DNA of 64,000 nt from the NCBI GenBank assembly GCA_022749755.1, contig CM040443.1, positions 2,209,191-2,273,190 of the forward strand, written 5' to 3'. Positions 60,101 to 64,000 of the stretch are shown here, piece by piece. Numbering within the stretch: the stretch's first letter is position 1; each line of letters starts with the position of its first letter. Position numbers and translations under genes: made by a program. The notes beneath the pieces are model-generated. The model was not told the DNA's origin and did no database searches. It was given only the letters and a program-made list of their open reading frames with translations. This DNA comes from Azadirachta indica. Taxonomy: Eukaryota > Streptophyta > Magnoliopsida > Sapindales > Meliaceae.

Positions 60101-62213
60101 TTTTTATCCTTCTTTCTTACAATATCTTTTAAGGACTAAATATTAAATCCAAAAAAATATCTCCTAATTTGTTACTACCAAAGTTCAAGGATGAAAATGA
60201 TATTACCCATTAAAAACCTCATGTCACTTCTATTAATTTATCTAAAATATTATTATACCTTAAATCTTATACTTTTATTTAATTACTTTATTTTAAAAAG
60301 TGAGAATATCTAATACTCCAATTTTTAGGCCTAATATCTCATAATTTAATTAAAATTTCTTAATATCTCACACCTCTTACCGTAAGCTCTATCAATAAAA
60401 TCTATTAAGTTCTTAGTGCATTTACTCAATTGTCCTCTTGTCACAATGATTTTTATCGTCAATTTACTTTATCTTGCTGTCAAAAAAAAAAATTATATTA
60501 ATATCGTCGAATATAAGAAAAAGTACAAATGAGATTGATGTTGACATAATTATTATTTATCTCTTTAATCTTGTAAAAAATAAATTATTATTTTTCTTAT
60601 TCTTAAATAATTTTTTTTAATAAATTAATTTTATAATTTTATTATATATTAAATTTTTAATTAATTTTTATCCTCTTATTCCTCTCTCCTTAGCAGTTTT
60701 TCTCTTCCTTTCAATTTAAAATTCAAATAAGAAATTTTTTTAAAAAATAAAACAAAATAGTAAGAATTGGATTTAAAACGCTTGCAAATAGATTTGAAAG
60801 ATAAAAATTAAAACAAAACAATATTCCACCAAAACAATAGTGAAAAAAATGCAAACACATCCCATAGAAATAAACCAATTTGATTTAATAGAAAATATAA
60901 ACAACAAACCATAATCTCATTAGCTAAAATTAAACACCAAGAACAATTTAATAAAAGAATAATACAATTTCTATCACAAATAACTTCCTCAAGCACTCTT
61001 TTTCACTCTAAAAATCACAAACTTTCTTTAGTAGAACTACATTTTGGCTCCAATAATTCCTTTCATCCTTTCTATCCTTTCAATCAAGACACCAATCTTT
61101 CCAAGTCTCTATAAGATCGCAAATTCTGAAATAATATCTATTAGAAATAATATAAATTCCTAAATACCTAAAAAAATAAAATCAACAATAACGAATTCCT
61201 TAATTGCTCCACCTTGGTCTCCACCATCTTCCCCAACTACACCAATGACTTCAAATTTTGCAACAAATTCAGCAAGCAAATCTAAAGGAGAAAGCCAAGA
61301 TTTTGTAATTGGCGGTTAATGGTAGACCTCATGAAGGATGATGGTGGTGGTGTGGTGGAGAGATGACGACGGTAAACTAGCAGCAGTGATGTAAAGGTGG
61401 TTGTGGATTTACTTTGGAATAAATTATATTTTTTTAGAAAAATACATTGAAGAGAAAAGATAGGAGAGAAGAAGCACATAAGAAGTTTAAAGGCAATGAA
61501 AGATGGTGGTGGTAGCGACGACTAGTAGTTTTAGATTTGTAATTTCTTTTATTTTCAACAAAAAATTAAAAACCTATTTATTTGGTCATAAGCGAAAATT
61601 TATTAATAATAAAACATTACTTTAAGCCTTAAGGATTTAAGTGCTGACTTTTGTTTTTTAATTTTTCTTAAAATGTTATTTTTAATTAAAAAATATTTCT
61701 TATTTAGATTTTTTTTAAAAAAAACACAGACACATTTATTGTGTACATGTCATTTTATATACGTTTATACATATAATCGTCTAAATGTATAAAAAAGCCC
61801 CTTAAAAGTAATAGATTTCATTGACAAAGTTGATAGTAAGGGGGAAATATGATATTAAAAAAATTTTAAAAATATAATAATGGCTAAATGTTAAAAAAAA
61901 TACAAATTACATTAATTTTTGTCTTATAGCTAGCTAGTGTTTTACCAAATGCTCCCACCAACTTTCATTTGATAGCTAGTGCTTTCGTCTAATAGTATTT
62001 GTAATTACAAAGTCATAAGACCTCAATATTAAATGTACCCTTAGTCATCGACAACTAGTAGTTTAGATGCAAATAGTTTTATAGTAAATAATTATTGTTT
62101 AAAAAATCAATCAATTTAAGCAGTGCAATTTATGGTAACAGAGTAATTCATATACTGAATATTTGCTAGATAGGTCTTTAAATTGCCAAAACTTGTGCAA
62201 AGATCAAATCATT
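60101..62213. other. No supported gene
   Basis: AT-rich DNA. About 61180-61500 is less AT-rich. On the minus strand it contains ATGGTGGAGACCAAGGTGGA, faintly like a gypsy gag start, without a following open frame. The other ORFs are low-complexity. Confidence 0.35.
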
Positions 62214-62702
62214 TGTTGGAATAATCTTTATCTCAACCATTCGTTGTAACAAAACTACAACTTTGTTGTAACAATCAACTGCAAATTTCTAATACAATCT
62301 TGTAATGTCAAAGCATGCAAAGCATTATCTTGAAAGTTATTTATGATCTTTTAGGAATATATTCTATTATAAAAAGAATGGATGGTAGTATAGCTCCAAA
62401 ATACCATGACAAATTTGTTGTAAGGCTGTACTCCAAATACGATAAATCTTGAATAATTGAGAAGGAACAAGAATAATATGATAATTTCGTATTTAGAGTA
62501 AAACATTAGAGAGCAACAAGAATGAAAGGATTAAAAGATTATAGAAATTCTCTGCTAAGACATGTATTTATAAGCAAAAGATGATTACTCAGACAGTCAC
62601 GTAAACTACCCAAAACTATCTTAATGTCTTTTTGACTAAAGTAGTCATGTCATTTCATTATCAAATGATCAAATAATTTGGAATTTTGAACAATATACAA
62701 CA
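62214..62702 (-). repeat. Complete copia LTR (489 bp), 3' LTR of an antisense element
   Basis: In sense (minus) orientation it opens TGTTGTATATTG and closes GATTATTCCAACA, giving TGTTG/CAACA inverted ends. A TATA box (TATAAATA, complement of 62565-62572) lies inside. It is directly preceded in sense orientation by a purine-rich tract (AATAAGTGGGGAA, 62703-62720), as expected for a 3' LTR. Confidence 0.65.
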
Positions 62703-62720
62703 ATTCCCCACTTATTTCAA
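62703..62720 (-). other. Polypurine tract
   Basis: Minus strand GAAATAAGTGGGGAA next to the LTR start. This is the plus-strand priming site of the copia element. Confidence 0.55.
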
Positions 62721-63163
62721 AATAAACAATACAAGACCTTTGCACACCATCATTTGATAACAAATTTAATGCCAACGAATTAATGTTTATTAGGTTATGA
62801 ACCAAAGATTGAGTAATTAATTGTGTCTCACAAGAACTAACTAAAACATAATAAGTTTCTATGAACTATAACCGTTTAGAGATGCTTTGCTAACTCTCAT
62901 ACAAATTAACCCAATTCTAAACTCATTTAGATAAATCTTCATCAAATGTGCCTTAGAGTTTAAAAACACTATTATGTATAAATAAAGTTATGAAGTTCAT
63001 TAAGAACCTTAGTTTAACCTATTCACTATAGTGTTTATTGTTTAGTCATAGGAAAGACTTAAATATTTTAAACGAAAGAAACCGAAGACAAGAAGTAACT
63101 TCTTATTCCCTTATGAACCCACTTTATGGGATGTCCAATAAATGGGGTTACATCACTTTTGCC

Positions 63164-63290
63164 TTATGTTCTAGGCAAAAATCCCATCTCCTTCAACACT
63201 TGTTCCGCTAACCCTTTTTGTAGTGATTTAATCAAAAGATCAGTCGAATTCAAATTTTGACTTTAAAAAATCTAGGCTTGCTACACCAAA
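63164..63290 (-). pseudogene. Copia remnant 3: RNase H/pol C-terminus
   Basis: Minus-strand frame with NSTDLLIKSLQKGLAEQVLK followed by EMGFLPRT and a stop at 63164. It resembles the C-terminus of copia pol, N.AD..TK.L...L.....MGL.P. The 3' untranslated part and the LTR follow at lower coordinates in the right order. Confidence 0.6.
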
Positions 63291-63309
63291 TTCCAATACT
63301 ACTTAGTAA

Positions 63310-63740
63310 TATATAATATCTCTTAAATATATTTTTATACTTTTCCTATTATATATCTTACTCTTGACTTCATGGATCAAGAATCTGTATGAAGAGTACT
63401 TTGAACATATCTTATAAACATGCTATCAACTATTTTATGTTCTATTATATTTCTCTTAGAATCATGTATTAGGACCTCTACGAGTATGCCCACACTTTGA
63501 GATATGTTAAATTAGGCTTATAACTTTTTTATAACTCACAAACAATTTTCTTATAAGATATTCTATCTCGTAGGTGACAAGTTGTCATAATTGCTCCCTC
63601 TTACAAATTCAATGGTGTTTCAGAACTTACTAACAATGCATTCATCATTTCTTTTAAAGTTCTATTTTTTCTTTTCAACTATTCCATTTGATTTTGGAGA
63701 ATAAGAAAGTGTAACTTTATGTATTATATAATGAGAACCA
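63310..63740 (-). pseudogene. Copia remnant 3: integrase fragment
   Basis: Minus-strand frames read SPKSNG-like sequence, then RKNRTLKEMMNALLVSSETP, EGAIMTTCHLRDRISYKKIV, KPNLTYLKVWAYS, and near 63380 YRFLIHEV. These match the C-terminal half of copia integrase (S.QSNG.AERKNRTL.EM...ML, then P.Y.LW....PN...L.VWG). Stops are present. The reverse transcriptase expected between this and the RNase H end at 63290 is missing, an internal deletion. Confidence 0.75.
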
Positions 63741-63787
63741 TCAAATATGTACCACTAAAGCTTCAAGTGACCTTTTACACATTCATA

Positions 63788-63831
63788 GAGGGCCAATTAC
63801 AAGAGTAAAAGCTAAGAAATTGTAAGTTGCT
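63788..63831 (+). pseudogene. Gypsy pol C-terminal tail fragment
   Basis: Plus-strand peptide RGPITRVKAKKL then stop, matching the GPITRARAKKL tail of gypsy polyproteins. It abuts the antisense copia integrase fragment, marking a junction between unrelated elements. The rest of the window to 64000 shows nothing further. Confidence 0.45.
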
Positions 63832-64000
63832 TTGACACAAGAGTGTCCACATGCCTTAATGTACAAGTATATATGTTCATGGGTGGACAGTAACTAACAT
63901 ATAAACAATAAACCGAGAGTTGACATTGTAGATAAAGTTCGTATAAGGGTTGATTACGGGTGTGGAGGGGTATGTGCAAGATTAAAAGGCATTAATAAAT

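Overview
This window is AT-rich plant nuclear DNA, almost certainly from a eudicot. The evidence is a spliced bHLH gene with short GT-AG introns, Ty1/copia and Ty3/gypsy retrotransposon remains, Mutator, CACTA and hAT relics, and many AT-rich MITE-like repeats. Nothing indicates a bacterium, an organelle or a virus. I cannot name the species.

Only one gene looks intact: a seven-exon bHLH transcription factor at 31993-34624 (+), 503 residues, of the bHLH68/103/112/114/123 type with an atypical basic region. Other host-gene signals are partial. They are a probable first exon of a peroxisomal 2,4-dienoyl-CoA reductase near the left edge (1389-1448, -), a broken NUB1-like (NEDD8 ultimate buster) pseudogene (49546-50213, -), and a split, stop-containing locus with a CACTA transposase-associated domain and a C-terminal coiled coil (exons between 40590 and 44874, +). 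The 5' intron of that last locus holds a long hairpin that looks like a microRNA-type precursor.

Layout. 1-1.5 kb: a GC-richer island with the reductase exon. 1.5-10.5 kb: AT-rich repeats, including two 730-bp TIR elements in inverted orientation and a hAT MITE. 10.9-13.5 kb: antisense Athila-like gypsy remnant (gag start, PBS, complete LTR) and a retropepsin-like scrap. 14.9-16.4 kb: Mutator transposase N-terminal pseudogene. 16.7-17.7 kb: long-TIR element with a TTA microsatellite. 18.0-18.7 kb: DUF1985 and gypsy pol-tail fragments. 19-31.7 kb: mostly gene-free, with a hAT MITE, a 970-bp fold-back element and a perfect 60-bp palindrome. 32-34.6 kb: bHLH gene. 36.3-38.6 kb: tandem 1-kb duplication with a MITE in one copy. 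40.6-44.9 kb: transposase-associated locus. 45.8-47.5 kb: copia remnant 1. 49.5-50.2 kb: NUB1-like pseudogene. 51.0-55.1 kb: copia remnant 2, split by a gypsy-type LTR and abutted by another. 57.8-60.1 kb: tandem and dispersed repeats. 62.2-63.8 kb: antisense copia remnant 3 with a complete LTR.

The genes do not form a pathway. The bHLH gene is a nuclear regulator whose upstream region carries a duplicated segment and a perfect palindrome. I found no new multi-gene system. The most unusual items are the intronic hairpin, the perfect palindrome and the transposase-associated/coiled-coil locus.
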